Shown here one piece after another: positions 1 to 12,500 of a DNA stretch of 64,000 nt. The DNA is from Pyricularia pennisetigena. Taxonomy: Eukaryota; Ascomycota; Sordariomycetes; Magnaporthales; Pyriculariaceae. The position numbers and the translations under genes are program-made. The stretch spans positions 978,176 to 1,042,175 of the forward strand of contig NC_043742.1 in the NCBI RefSeq assembly GCF_004337985.1, written 5' to 3'. The notes below the pieces were generated by a model. That model ran no database searches, had not been told where the DNA came from, and saw nothing but the letters and a program-made list of their open reading frames with translations. The stretch's first letter is position 1. Each line of letters begins with the position of its first letter.

Positions 1-1815
1 GTGGACACCCTCCCGAAAAACTGCCATAAAAACAACGAATATGCAATTAATCGTTTTTCCGCAGTAAATCGCAATAAAACCTGTATTTATTAATTCGGAA
101 AAAGCTTTTTTACATTATAATCCAAAAATGAAACCGTAAATCCCTGGTCCTAATCCTAATTTCGGTGTTATTACCGGATTTTAACCTCCATGGCCGCCCT
201 TTTTTAATCCAGGCCGTAAACCATTTCCTATATACCGGCCTGTTTATAAAAGGAATTTTGGGCTTCGCGGCGCACGCGTTTTTTAAATGCAGGTTTAAAA
301 ATCTTAATTTTTTCGTTTAACCGCTTGTTTTCGGAAATAAAATTCGCAATTTGAACAACCTAATAATCCATAGTTTTAAATACCTTTTATACAAAATTAA
401 CCAAATTTTTTCTACATTCGCCCAACCGGCCCATTATTTGCATAAACTGCTTTTTAATATTTTGGGAAATCTTTAAGGTCCCGAAAATAACGTTGGCCAT
501 ATTTTAATCCGAATTAGGGTTAAAAATCGTTACCTGGGTATCTTTTAGGTTAGGATTTACCATTCGATCCGGAATTAATATTTAAAGGGGTATTACCGGC
601 CAAATCCCGGTTTTGCGGAAACCGGAAATCACGTTACGAACCGATAAACCGGTTACAAAAACGTTTCGATAAGCGGTAAGGAACCGTTTTCGTTATTTAG
701 GCGTAATAATATTTAACGACGTAAAAAATCTTATATATTGCCGGTAATAGGTTTTAACAGGGCTAAAAACAGAAACATTTAACGGTTAAATAAAATATAA
801 GCTGTAAACAGGTAAATATTCGAGGAAAACCCTACTTTTAAACGCTTTAAATATAAATTTAGCTAATTAATGCGTTATAACTTGATCCAATACTAATAAC
901 CGCTATTTTATACTAATATCTGGTTTCGTTTCAGGCAAAAAAACCTGTTTTAACCATTTAAAAGCGATTTCAAAATTAAACCAGCCCGTGGAAGTCGAAT
1001 CGTACGCCCAATTTTCAATATTAAATAAAAACCATTGCGTTTATAAAATATTACCCGTTTGGATTACGGTTAAAGTAAATCTTTTTCCTTTTATCATTAC
1101 CGCCTCGATAATCGACGCTTAAATGGTATTTAACGTATATATAATTTCAACCTAATTCCGGCGTTTTACGAAAAATAAACCGTATATTTTTCCGGCCGTT
1201 ATATCGCCTTATTGGAAACCGTATTCGTCCATATTTACGATATATTTGGGTTTAATTTCGAATTTGGTAATTATTCGTTGGTATTAATTATAAAACGCCC
1301 GGATCGACTCGGCCGTGGCTTTTTTAGCTCGCGCACCCTCCAAAAAAGTCCCGGATTTGGTTTTAATATCCTTATTACGGCGTAAAAAACCGGCCAACCA
1401 ACGCCTACCGAAAGCGTTTACGCGTTTTTTCGGCGGTATTAAAAAAAACGAAATTTTTAATTATTTGGTGCGTGGGCGCCCTTCCAGCGAGTTTTTCGAC
1501 TTCGATCCAACGGTTAACGAACCTTTCCTATTCGTTAAAAAATAACTAATACGGTTTATGGGTTTATTTTCGATCGAAAACGCCGTTAAAGCGACGCATG
1601 AGGGTGGTTTTTGGTACGGCCCACTGCGCGGCCGCTTTATTTTTCGAAATGCCTGATTTTACGGCTTTAACCGCCTGGGTAAGCCTAAACTCCAAATCTC
1701 TCGGCATCACGGCTTTTTTCGGCTTTAAAAACATGTTATTTGCGGTGCGTTGTCGCGTTAAAGTAGGTGGGTTGTGTTAAGGATGCTAGAAATTGCTAAC
1801 AAAACAGGTGTCCAC
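1..1815 (-). mobile_element. Decayed pogo/Fot1-like DDE transposon
   Basis: Read on the minus strand this is a Tc1/mariner-superfamily transposase of the pogo/Fot1 type. Around 1735-1577 there is an HTH_psq-like DNA-binding segment (SKNKAAAQWAVPKTTLMRR). Around 1240-1217 the first catalytic block appears (KYIVNMDEYGFQ), followed toward position 900 by the Trp/Phe-rich stretch (GWFNFEIAFKWL) and the LLVLD block. The frame is broken by many TAA/TAG stops, several where the family has Gln, as expected of RIP. The ends carry short inverted repeats: gtggacacc at 1-9 and ggtgtccac at 1807-1815. The left end coincides with the window edge, so the true terminus may lie further out. It cannot encode an active transposase. 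Confidence 0.8.
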
Positions 1816-1851
1816 TTCAGGTGTATGTCCACTTGTGGGTCACCCACTGTA

Positions 1852-3460
1852 GTCTGAGGACATTTTGTCGCATTTCGCCGTTCATGGCGGTACCACCAAC
1901 GATAATTTGTCGCATTTCGCCGTTTATAACGGTATTATTAATAATATACCTAATATTGCGATATCGCTAATTATTATTTTATTAATACAACGATAACTTA
2001 TGATATTTTGCCGTTTATAGCGGGTATATACAAAATATTCGCATTATAATGGCGAAAGAAAATAATGTACCTATAACATGCAATTAAATATTCGAATGAA
2101 AGAATAAACAAAAATTATAAAAGTATATAGTACTTTGCGTTAAATTCATTGGAGTTTGTTAATTATTTAAATGCCGGCCGCGTCTTTAGAGCCACAGTAT
2201 TTGGAAAAATATTAGAATATTAAATAAAACTTGTAATTTTCTATTATATTTAATTCTTGCTTTAAATAATGGTGGATAATATTAGCTTTAATCTAATTTA
2301 CAGTTGTTATAGCTTAGTAGACCTAATACTGCAAAGTGCATACAATTATCGATTGAAACAAAAGTTTTATTAATATTTTTCTATAAATTAAGAATTTGTT
2401 AAAAAATTAAATAATTTACCCAAATATTGGTAAAATGAAAATATTTTTACATAATATAACCTTTGATCAATTTGTTAATAAATTCAATATAAATTCTTTT
2501 TTTATAAATTTTATTTAATTAAATAAACAAAAAATACAAAAAAAAAATTTAGCATTTTTTATATAAAGAAATAAAAAGGGCCGGTATTGTAAATCGGGTC
2601 TTACGTTGACGTTTATTTTTATATATAGTCCACTTTTTCCAATTGTGGTTTAATCAATATTAAAATGGTAAAAATGGAAAAGCATTTCGATTGTAAAATA
2701 TATATAAAAATGGAAATACTTTACCTATCCGCATATTTAACGGTTTATATAATTAAATATACGCACAAAAGTGTAATATTATATTAAATATATATATACC
2801 ACCCCCGACGTGCAAAAACCACAATGTTCGGCTGCAAAACAAAAATAATATAAAATTAATTAAATAAAGCAAAAAAATTGTCAAAATACACATTTAGCAT
2901 TCCTTTTTATAAAACAATTTTCAAAGCGGATATTATAAGTAGGACGGGCTTTGGACGTTTGTTTATATACGTACTCGAATCTCTGAAATTTTGGTTTTGT
3001 TATCGTCAAAATTGGTAAAAATAAGAACGAGTTTCGATTGTAAATTATATATAAAAAAGTATATACTTTCCCTATCCGCTTATTTAACTGTTTATATAAT
3101 TTGGTATATGCACCAAAACTTGGTATAACGACTTATAAATATAAACGACCCTCCACGTGCAAAACTTATAAAATTTGGTCAAAAATTAAAAATAATATTA
3201 AAAAAAATCGAAAATCGAAAAAAAAATCGAAAAAACAGTACCGCCATAAACGGATTAAGGGCAGGTGGTATCCAATTCGGCCATTATAACAGATAAAAAA
3301 ATAAATCGAATCGCTGCTAATAGCGGTATTAAACGCTATTTTCAACGATATTTTATTTTTTCAATATTATATATGGTTGTAGAATAATAAAGGAGTTTCG
3401 GTTGAAAAAAGGCCAAAAATACCGCCATAAACGGCGAAAATCGACAAATTGTCCTCAGAC
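1852..3460. mobile_element. AT-rich element with 40 bp terminal inverted repeats
   Basis: Positions 1852-1891 and 3421-3460 are inverted copies of about 40 bp (left end gtctgaggacattttgtcgc, right end its reverse complement with a few mismatches). The motif ttgtcgcatttcgccgtt recurs just inside the left end. The interior is very AT-rich and has no recognisable transposase; the only open stretch (3101-3289) is a Lys-rich low-complexity translation. This looks like a non-autonomous DNA element. No convincing target-site duplication is visible: the flanks read ctgta on the left and ctgaa on the right. Confidence 0.7.
2500..3120. repeat. Two diverged tandem copies of a ~347 bp unit
   Basis: Inside the inverted-repeat element the same order of landmarks occurs twice: an A-rich stretch with tttagcat, then a gacgttt block, then tttcgattgtaaa, then cctatccgc and ttatataatt. 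The tttcgattg landmark is at 2685 and again at 3032, a spacing of 347 bp. The copies are diverged, so the duplication is old or was mutated after duplication. Confidence 0.65.
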
Positions 3461-3584
3461 CTGAACCAAAGCGTTTTTTGGATGGACCCACAGGTACATT
3501 GCAAAACCGCAATTGAGCCACGAAGTGGAGCGAAGTGGATCAATTGTGGAGCTTTGGGCTTCAGGGATGAGCCCTGAGACTAAT
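3461..3584. other. Short spacer with a hairpin-forming motif
   Basis: Less AT-rich than its surroundings. It contains gggcttcagggatgagccct, which can fold on itself. A related hairpin motif (gggcttctgggataagccc) lies at about 15,749. No gene is visible. Confidence 0.4.
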
Positions 3585-3740
3585 TCGCTAACACTTTAAA
3601 TCGCAACTCCTGCAACACACAAAATATAGCGGAAAATCCCACAGCCCCAACAGCCCCACTTCGGCACTATCTATTATGGCTCATATACAAATAAAAGTGG
3701 ACCCATTACATGCTAAATAACGCATATAATTAACCATATT
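3585..3740 (-). repeat. Partial inverted copy of the 14.7/17.2 kb repeat
   Basis: The reverse complement of this stretch starts with atatgcgttatttagcatg and continues through a t-g-g-g-t-c-c-a-c block, tagtgccgaagtgggg and attttccgctatattttgt. It matches the left ends of the copies at 14,685 and 17,215. Only about 150 bp are present, so this is a truncated copy in the opposite orientation. Confidence 0.7.
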
Positions 3741-5699
3741 TAATATAAAAGGTATAATGTAATACGGCGCGTTAATATTAAACGACCCCGCAGATTTATG
3801 GTAAACATTTAGACAAACCGCACGCGGGCCTAACCGTAAAAACACCGTAAACTTTTTTGCGCCTTACTGGTATTTCGATACGCAGGGGTCCATCGTTAAA
3901 TATGAATTGATTAAATCAAAATTATTAACCAAATTAACCAAATAACCCGTAATATTACGAAAAAACGCTAAAAATTTACAAATTACCCATTTAAATTTTT
4001 CAACGTATTTACAAGCGCGGTTATTCCCTATTAGCTTTCCACGTATCGCTAAATTTAATTTAAACGATAATAACCGGGCAAAAGCGTCGGAATTACCATA
4101 AACCGGCCTTTTGAATGTATTCGAACCACGCGTTCCGCCCTATTTAACGTAATAGGAAATAATAAATAGGAAAAAATCAAAAACGAGGCGCCAAATATAT
4201 AAACCTTCGCCAACGCTAAATATTTTCGACGAATTATATTGGATTTTGTATAGGAAACGAATTTAGTTTTTACAGTAAATTAGTTTAAAAATTGTTGTAA
4301 CGCTTACGTGCGTCAAATTTGGAATTTCACTCGCATTATCCTTTCAAAAACCGCCAATTAAAATATCCAGGAAAGATTCCAAAAAAGGTTATATGTTTAA
4401 ACAATTGGATAAATGGGGTACCCATTTTGCAATAACCATTTTTTTCCCAAACCCGCGGCGGTTATACGACCTATTATCCCAATTGGTGTTACCAAAACCA
4501 ATAATTTTTAATATCGCCAAAAAACTCGTCCACTCCTATAACCAGGAATGGATGAAAAGCGATTTGCTGGAAAATATTCCAAATTTACAATTAATTAAAT
4601 GGTTTCAACAATATAGCGACTATTTCGTTATTTAACTCCCAATAGTATACGAAAACAGGATACGAAGTTACGCCTCCTATTTACACAAACAATAAAAAAA
4701 AGCCGGCGACATTGAAATACGGTGGTATGTTAGGAAACGATGGATATAATTAACAACTATTCGGGAAAATAAACCAATAAACGCCGACGAACGAATTAAA
4801 CGGTATTATAAATATAAATTAAAATATTGGTTAACGTTAACGGTTGCAAAAATATCCAGCATGTGAACGTTTATAAATTTACAATTTCAAAACTAAAAAG
4901 CGATTAAGATTAAACTTTAATTAAATTAAACAATGTGCCCTGGATTATAAAAGGGTCAACCGACGAACAAAGCGACGCCGAATTGGGTTAATTAAAGGCG
5001 GAGGATTATTAAAAAGCGCAAGGTATATAATTGTGAAATATTAAAATCCCCAATTAACGGTTTAAATAAAACGACCAAGTGCTGGATAATAATAATTGTT
5101 ACGTAAATTGAAAACCTGGATTATATATAGGCTGGTACGGCGTAACGGCGCCCCGATTAAAAATAAAAGGGTTCGATATTTCGAATTGTAATAACCGTTA
5201 CGGTTAAATTCCGGAAATTCTGGCTTTTCCATTTTAATTTTATTTTATTAGCAAAAAGCCCCACACGTATGCCCAATTATAAATACCTCCTCTTTTTTTT
5301 ATTAGCTTTTTTTTACAATAAAAACCTTTTTCCCGGCCGCCAAATTTGTTTTGTAATAATTAATCAAAAATTATAACGATTAAATTAACGTTTAATTTTT
5401 AACCAATAAACGTGATAATTGTTACAATCGCAAAATTGTTTTAGCAAATATTGTAAACACATTCGTTAAAAAACCTCATTAAAACATTTGTAATTGGATA
5501 AAACTGTTCATATTTTACCCACCCAAGTAGGTATTAACCCAATTGTAACAGAAATAGGCTATAATTAACGCCCCTGCATCGCAAAAGTACCCTTTACCCG
5601 GTTAGGTCCAGGGCAAATTAATTAATTTTATTGTAATAATAGTTACAATAGCTGCTTTAAGTCGCCAAAAACCGTAATGCTTGTCTCAACTACGGTCTT
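3741..5699. other. RIP-degraded repeat DNA, family not resolved
   Basis: AT-rich and stop-riddled. One open stretch on the plus strand (4393-4635) translates to a plausible protein fragment ending WFQQYSDYFVI. Its codons and hydrophobic pattern look like a decayed transposon ORF, but I do not recognise its family. Fragments of similar quality continue in shifting frames to about 5,000. It may be an upstream part of the adjacent Gypsy element or a separate element. Confidence 0.5.
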
Positions 5700-7250
5700 T
5701 TATTATTATAATTCCCAAAAAACGCCAAAAAGGCAAAACCTCCGCCCAAATTACCACCAAATTTACGTTGGGACATATACCCAATAATGCTTAATTATTC
5801 ACCAATTTAATAATTATACCACAAAAAGGAACCTGGATAAAAAAAAACTAATACCTTAAAAATTTGGAAAATTACGACCCGGATATTGCAATTATTTTGG
5901 AGTTAAATTTTGCACGGTTGGACCATTTTATATTACAAAATTATTCGGATGTAACCGGAATTCTTTCAAATTTTCCCCCTATTCCATTACAAACAAATTA
6001 ACGATATTATAATAAAAGATTGCTACCCGCTCCCGTTCATAAAAAGATTGCGAGATAAATTTGATTAAACATCATGGGTTACAACATTAAACCACACAAA
6101 AGCATATAATTCAATCCGCATAAAAAAGGCAAAGAATAGAAAATAGCATTTTGCATTAAACGAAAATATTACAAACACCGGGAAATACTTTTCGGTTTTA
6201 CCAACGCCCCCGCAATTTCCCAAACTATAATCAACTACGTTTTCAAAAGAATATTTATACACTTTTATCGTTATTTACCTGGACGATATTTTTATTTGTT
6301 CCAAAACGTTGGAAAGACATAAAAAATACGTCTATACAATTTCACAAAAGCTACAAAACGCTAAATTTCTAATTAAACCCGAAAAACGCATTTTTCATAG
6401 CGAACAAATTAATTTCCTTAGATATATTATTGCCCTTGGAAAATTCAGGATCAAAAAATCAAAAATTCAAATAACAAGGGAATAGCCCCAACCACACAAC
6501 CTAAAAAAGGTTCGGGCATTCTTTGGATTTGTGAATATTTACAAAAAGTGGATTAAAAATTGCGACGCGATGGCCAATTTCTTAACCAATATAATTAAGA
6601 AAGATTGGAAATTCCAATGGACAGAACAAATACAATAGGCTTTCAAACAATTACAAAATGCAATAGCACGAAAACCATTCCACAAAATGCTAAATCCAAC
6701 AAAACTTTTCGAAATCGAAACCGACGCATCCAATTATATAATCGGAGGACAATTTAACCAACGAAACGAAAAAGGACGCCTACATCTTTGCGCCTTTTTT
6801 CACAAATATTATATAAACCAAAATTCAATTACCAAATCCACGATGAAAAACTTATAACTATTATCCGAACATCCGAAAAATGGAAACTTTAATAATCCCG
6901 AATTAAATACGAAACATCAACTTACACGGACCACAAAAACCTAACCTATTTTACCATTAGCAAAATGTTAAATAAACGATAAATTCAATGGGCAAAATTC
7001 CTATTAAAATCTGATTTTAAAATCATTTATGGAAAAGGAATAAACAACGGTAAAGCCGACGCCCTCAGCCGAAAACCAAATCATAAAAACACAATATTAA
7101 AAAAACACGAAAGATTCTTACAAGAAACGACGACAGAAACCTTTTACCAGTTCACCGAAACCTTATAATAACCAACATGGTAACCATACTGGAAGAAATA
7201 CGAAAAATCCACGGAAAAAAGGCCCACGGACACCAAAAAATTTCCAAATC
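5700..7250 (+). mobile_element. Ty3/Gypsy retrotransposon fragment (RT-RNase H)
   Basis: The plus strand carries a degraded Gypsy polymerase. The reverse transcriptase catalytic motif reads YLDDIFICSKTLERH from 6276. In the same frame follow the FLRYII segment, an AFFGFVNIYKKWI segment, and the RNase H start FEIETDASNYIIGGQFNQR at 6708. Toward 7,090 the typical end of RNase H (KADALSRKP-like) is visible in another frame. Stops and frameshifts interrupt it, and no integrase core follows: the element is cut off at about 7,250. Gag is not recognisable upstream. Confidence 0.85.
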
Positions 7251-9599
7251 ATAGAAACGGCTAACACTGTTGATAGACTTTTCATCATGTCGATCGATTA
7301 ATAGAACGTTATTTATACGAATATAAAGATATATATTGATTGTTTATTCTATGAAACTGTTTAAAGGTGAGTTTCCGAACGTCCTTCCGTCTTATACTTC
7401 GCAATTGGGCGGGTGAGTTACGTGCATATGGCCTGTGCGGTATTGCACGTAATTTACCGCTTTATTGTTAATTTAATCGCAATTCCATCTATTCCAACAC
7501 CGGCAATTGTTTCCTTTCTACACGCCGTCAATAACCTCCATTCCGGTCGCAATAATAATCTATAAAACGAAAACAACAAAAACAGCCATACAGTGTGCGG
7601 TACAATTTTTAAAAACGGTTTTAGTGTTTATTCGTTGCGCCTTTGCTTTCCGTAACCCATTATGGATTCCTATTATAATAATTATTAATTACGTGGCCTC
7701 CTTGAATAATAATAGTTCTAAATAACTTCGGTTACTGTTCCTATTGTTCATTCACTTTATTATTCGATTGCAGCGACGTCGTTTTTAATTAGCTGCAAAT
7801 TTTTGGCGATCCTTTTTGCTTATAAAAGGACTTTTTCCTGCCATAAATCTTAATACGTAATTATGGTAGTTTTTCAAGCCTTTTTTTCAGCATCTTTTTA
7901 AATTACTTTTTGGTAACCATCTTTTTTGGCCGTTCTGCTATTTATTAATTATTTTATCTACCCTTTTTATTAATCGGTTTAATTTTAATTTAATTTTCGC
8001 TATAATATCTGCTTTACTCGACGCTTTGGACGAAGGTAAATTTTCCTTACTAATTATATCGTTATTATTAAAACTACTAATTGTTAATTTTTAATTTTGC
8101 GCCCCATTCCCTGTTTAACCTGCTTTAATTTTAAATTCGCTTGTAAATAAATTTAGCAAAAGTCTTGTAGTATTTATTACGATGTTATTCCTCCGTTTGG
8201 TCGCTGCACCAAGCATAAATAGGGTTATTCCTGCAAACTAATGTAAATTTGGCAATTTTAGAGTTTTTTTTCTTTTTCATTTGGCTATTTTGGCAGTGAG
8301 CACGATTTTCGTTTAATCTCATTATCGTTTTGAGACCGGTAATATTTCTTTTGCGAATCTGTAATTTGCAAAAGGCCGGTGCGCTGCTTAAAAACGAACC
8401 CGAAAAGTCGGGTTTTTCGTCTACCATTACCATTCCCAAAAAACGAAAGGTTAAAGCGCCTCCCGCTAAAATTCCTATCGCGACTCTTACCGTAAATTTG
8501 TTTAAACGTTGTTTTCATATTTTAATCCATTAATAAACGTTTTTAGGGCATCGGTCGGTGGCGTACAACTACTAAGGGATACTAATAATCGCCTTGTATA
8601 AAAGCAATTTTTCCGCGAACGAAAATTTTGAATATTTGTCGTCGGAGGAACGCCGTTTTGCTGGCTATGCTGCCGCCATTCGTCTATTTAACTCTTTAAA
8701 GGTTAAAAAATTATCCAAACCGAGTATAATGTTTTGTTTAAGGAAATAAATGAGAAGAAAAATAATAAGGAAAATATTTAACCTAATATATAGCGTTAGG
8801 GTTTTGTAACGCTGTTTTAGTTTTTTTTGTGAACATGGCTAGCACAGGGCTAATTATGTTAGCTACCCTGCATTATTTTATAACGGCTAGCACGGGCTAA
8901 TCTTATTAGTCACCCTGCATCGAATAAATAAATAAATAACAAATAAAACGTATACGCGTTTATACACACAAAGCTTTATGTATTACGTCTTTGTTCATAG
9001 TTTCAACAACAAAACAAATACGTTATATATAATCTGGCTTAGTGGTATAATGCACGTACCATAATCTATATCATATATACGTTGTTGAAGTGCGTGGGTA
9101 AGCACAATAAACCGTTAGGCTCAATGGGCCGTTAGGCTCAATAGGTCGGCAGGTTAGTCACATAAATAAGGCCAAATCATGTGACGTGACCCCGCATTCC
9201 GGACATCCGGATCGAAGATCTGCACCTACGGATTCGAACACGTAACTCACAACTTAGCCTTAGATTCATCACCTTCATCACCTTCATAACCTTTATCGAT
9301 TCAACGATTCAACGAATCGATTGTGCAACAATAATATATTATCTCTATTACCCGCTAGCAGACGGTTATCTGCCATTTTAACGTTCCATCAGCCTTATAC
9401 GTGATCCACCTTTCCCCGCGTTCAAGATTAAGCTTATTCTATCTCGTAACCTCCCAACAGGGAATTCTACGCTTTGAATTTTTCGAAATTTAGAAGATCG
9501 ATACCTAAATTTAACAGCCGTCTTAACTTACCGGTAGCTAGATTAACGAATATTAACGTGCAAATTAACACTGTAAATGTACGAAACTAGTACTTACGG
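7251..9599. other. AT-rich remnants between Gypsy and Copia elements
   Basis: No intact gene. At about 7,267 the sequence begins tgttgatag, a common start of Copia-type LTRs. Two direct repeats of about 36 bp (ggctagcac..ggctaat...ccctgcat) start at 8,837 and 8,885. Around 9,085 a tgttgaagtgcg motif and around 9,327 a gtgcaaca motif could bound an LTR for the following Copia element, but I could not pair it with a 3' copy. Short overlapping open stretches at 8,185-8,540 occur on both strands and are not recognisable. Confidence 0.4.
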
Positions 9600-12500
9600 G
9601 CCCTGGAGGGGATATTCCTTATTTAGACCGAACGCCAACGCAGTACCCAACGGGCTTTGCAAACTATAAGCCAAAATTCGGAAAAGTTAAATTTGCAATA
9701 CCTTATGGCGGACCTTATATCCGCAAATTCGATTTCAGGCTTTATAGCGGCTAAGGCCGCTAATTAAAGATTTAAAGGTCAAAAATCGGGTAAAAAGAAC
9801 GCTAAAAAGGCGCTAAAAAGGAAAATAATGGGCAGCAAAACATTTCCAAATCACGAAAAAAGGGTGAAAACTCTAATTCGAATTTTGCTATTGCAAAAAA
9901 TACGAAATTTTCCAATACCAGCAAATTAACCGCTGGAACGTCCATAATTTCCATTGATTTCGAATTATTTACGAATTCGTCTCCAGGTGACGTTAACGAA
10001 TGCGCAACGTATAACGCCTTGGAACAGTTAGGTGATTTGCGCGGTAATTTACCGTACTAAACGCTGCAATAGGAGGTTAATTGCGCTATTAATGGAATTA
10101 TAAAATTACGTTCGGATTCGGATTCGGAACCCGATACCGGTAAAACGCTAAAACCTATAGTTTTAGCAGCTAATTTTAAGGTTAAACCGAAGCCTGGACG
10201 CCGCGTAAAATGGGCACCTGAGCCTTGGAAATTAGGTTACTTTATGTTGTATGATACAAATAATACGTACCATATTTTTGCAAATAAGCAATTTTTTACC
10301 GGTTACATCCCCGGTTTGACAGTCGAAATCGGTACAGGAGGTGGCCCTATTAGGTTTGTGAATACCGGAGCTATTGAAAGATAGGTCCGTTGTAACCAAA
10401 GAATTAGCGAATTCAGAGAGGTCATATTAAATAACGTTTTATAGTTCCCTTCGTTTGAAAAAAATATCGTTAATGGCTTTATACATTGTAATATAAGGGG
10501 CGTATTATTAAAAGATACCCTGTACGATAAGAATCGCAAGGCGTGGGGACGCCTAAATACCGTTAAACATTCGTTTTGTTTGGAGGTAAAAGGGTGCGAT
10601 ATCCTTGTTCGAAATGTACCAAAAGTTTTGATTTGCGCCTATATAATAGGTAAATATAGCAGCATACTTAGCATGGCCTTATAAGGGGTTAAAAAGGTTA
10701 TGCAGCCCCGTTGAAAATAAGATTAAATAATATAAATCCCGAAAATAACCAGGATTATAGAATTTATACCGATTCGAAACTGGAAAAAATACGGTAACGG
10801 AAGAGTTAAATCCCGAGCAGAATACGGAAATAGCCGTAAATTCAGCTATAACGCAGAAATTAAGCGGTAAAAACCCTGAAAATAGACGTAAAACTGGGCC
10901 TTGTAGGCTCGGTAAACGGCTAGGTAAGCCTTTCATGCCACCTAATTTAAAAGGGGCTATTTTCGAAAAAAAGGGGTTCCCCACACAAGAAATCCGTTGT
11001 TAAAACCTTTTTTATTATTGGATTTAACGCAGGTCCCTCTAAATTACCTCCTTTTAGGCCTAAAACGAACTACGGACGGTTGGTTAACCCCTAAAGGAGA
11101 CGGAATTGCAGGTTATTGTAACGACATCCAGGCCCAAAAAACCATGTTATAGTACAGGCGTTTAGGGCATATAGGGTTATTATTGTTAAAGAAACCGCTA
11201 AAATTATAAAAAGTTTACCTAATTTCAATAAAATTAGGGTAATTACCTATATCATTTGCGTTGAAGCTATTTTTATTAGGCGTATAAATAAAACTGCACT
11301 CATTACACCCCGTAACACTCTCAATCTTCCAAAGCGTAAGACAGTGACCCTTAAACCTGATTCTTATAATAAAAAACCCGTATTTTTGTTATTAATGGAC
11401 CAAAAATCACGTTTTTGGTGGTCGATCCCATTACGAAATAAAACCGGATCTACGGTTTTAGTGGTTATTATTGGCTTTTTTACGGTTTGAAAAGCTATGT
11501 ACGGGCGTTAACCCCTAGATTTTTAGTTCGACGGGGGGTACGAGGTTAATATAAAATTGTAAAATTGGTTTACAAATAACAGTATTAATTTTAGCTTTTT
11601 GAAATCTTATAACCCTGGCCAAAACGAATTAACGGAACGGTCCCTTAGGGTTATTTTGGTTAAACTTTGGTTTACCACTATAACGGCGGGTTAATCATTA
11701 TATTTATGGTGTTATTCACTGTTTACCGTGGTTGATTTAATTAAACGTACGGCAGTAATTAATAGGGATTTAACACCCTACGGGAATTTTATTCCGAACT
11801 CCAACCTAGATTGCCGCACAAACCCAATCTAGGGCATTTTCGGGTTATTAGTACTGTATACCAGGTTAAAATACCGTTGGAAAAACGCCAAAACTTTAAT
11901 AAATTAGTTCCCCGCACCGACACGGTAAAGTTTTTAACCCATTTATCAAATTTTACAGCGTGGGTATACGCACCCGCCAAACGGGCCGTAGATGAAACCT
12001 TTACCGTAAAAGTTTGGAAGGGTTAAACCGTTTAAAATTTGGCTCATCCAGGAGAAACGCTATAGATTTTATAGGGGGGAAATACAAATTTAAAGGTGGA
12101 TTGTAGTTTTAAACCTGAGAACGAAATCGACAGCGTTCCAGCGGATAATTATCCCCTAAAAAGCCCTGAAAATACAAGGCATTTATCGCCCGTTACAGGG
12201 CAATTACCATTCGTTACATGGCCTTGAAGCCCTGATACAGTGCCCGCCAGGCCTGTACAGCCTACCGTTCGCCCCCCAAAACCTATAACGGTAACGGTAC
12301 CTAATCCAATACCTGAAACAACGGAAATTCCGGTGTGTTCAGCACCTGAAATACAGAATATAAAATTAAATTTGTAATTCGAAAACCCAGATCTAATAGA
12401 TAAAGATTACATGCATTATCTTTATTTTTAAGCTAATAAGAAAATAGAGAAAAAGCTCATTAAAGACGACGAGCCAGATAGTTACCAACAGGCCCTAAAT

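Noticed and set aside
9030..9290. tRNA-like A-box (tggcttagtggtata) and a reverse B-box (ggattcgaac)
   Set aside because: The two boxes are on opposite strands and no cloverleaf folds; more likely decayed LTR or SINE sequence.
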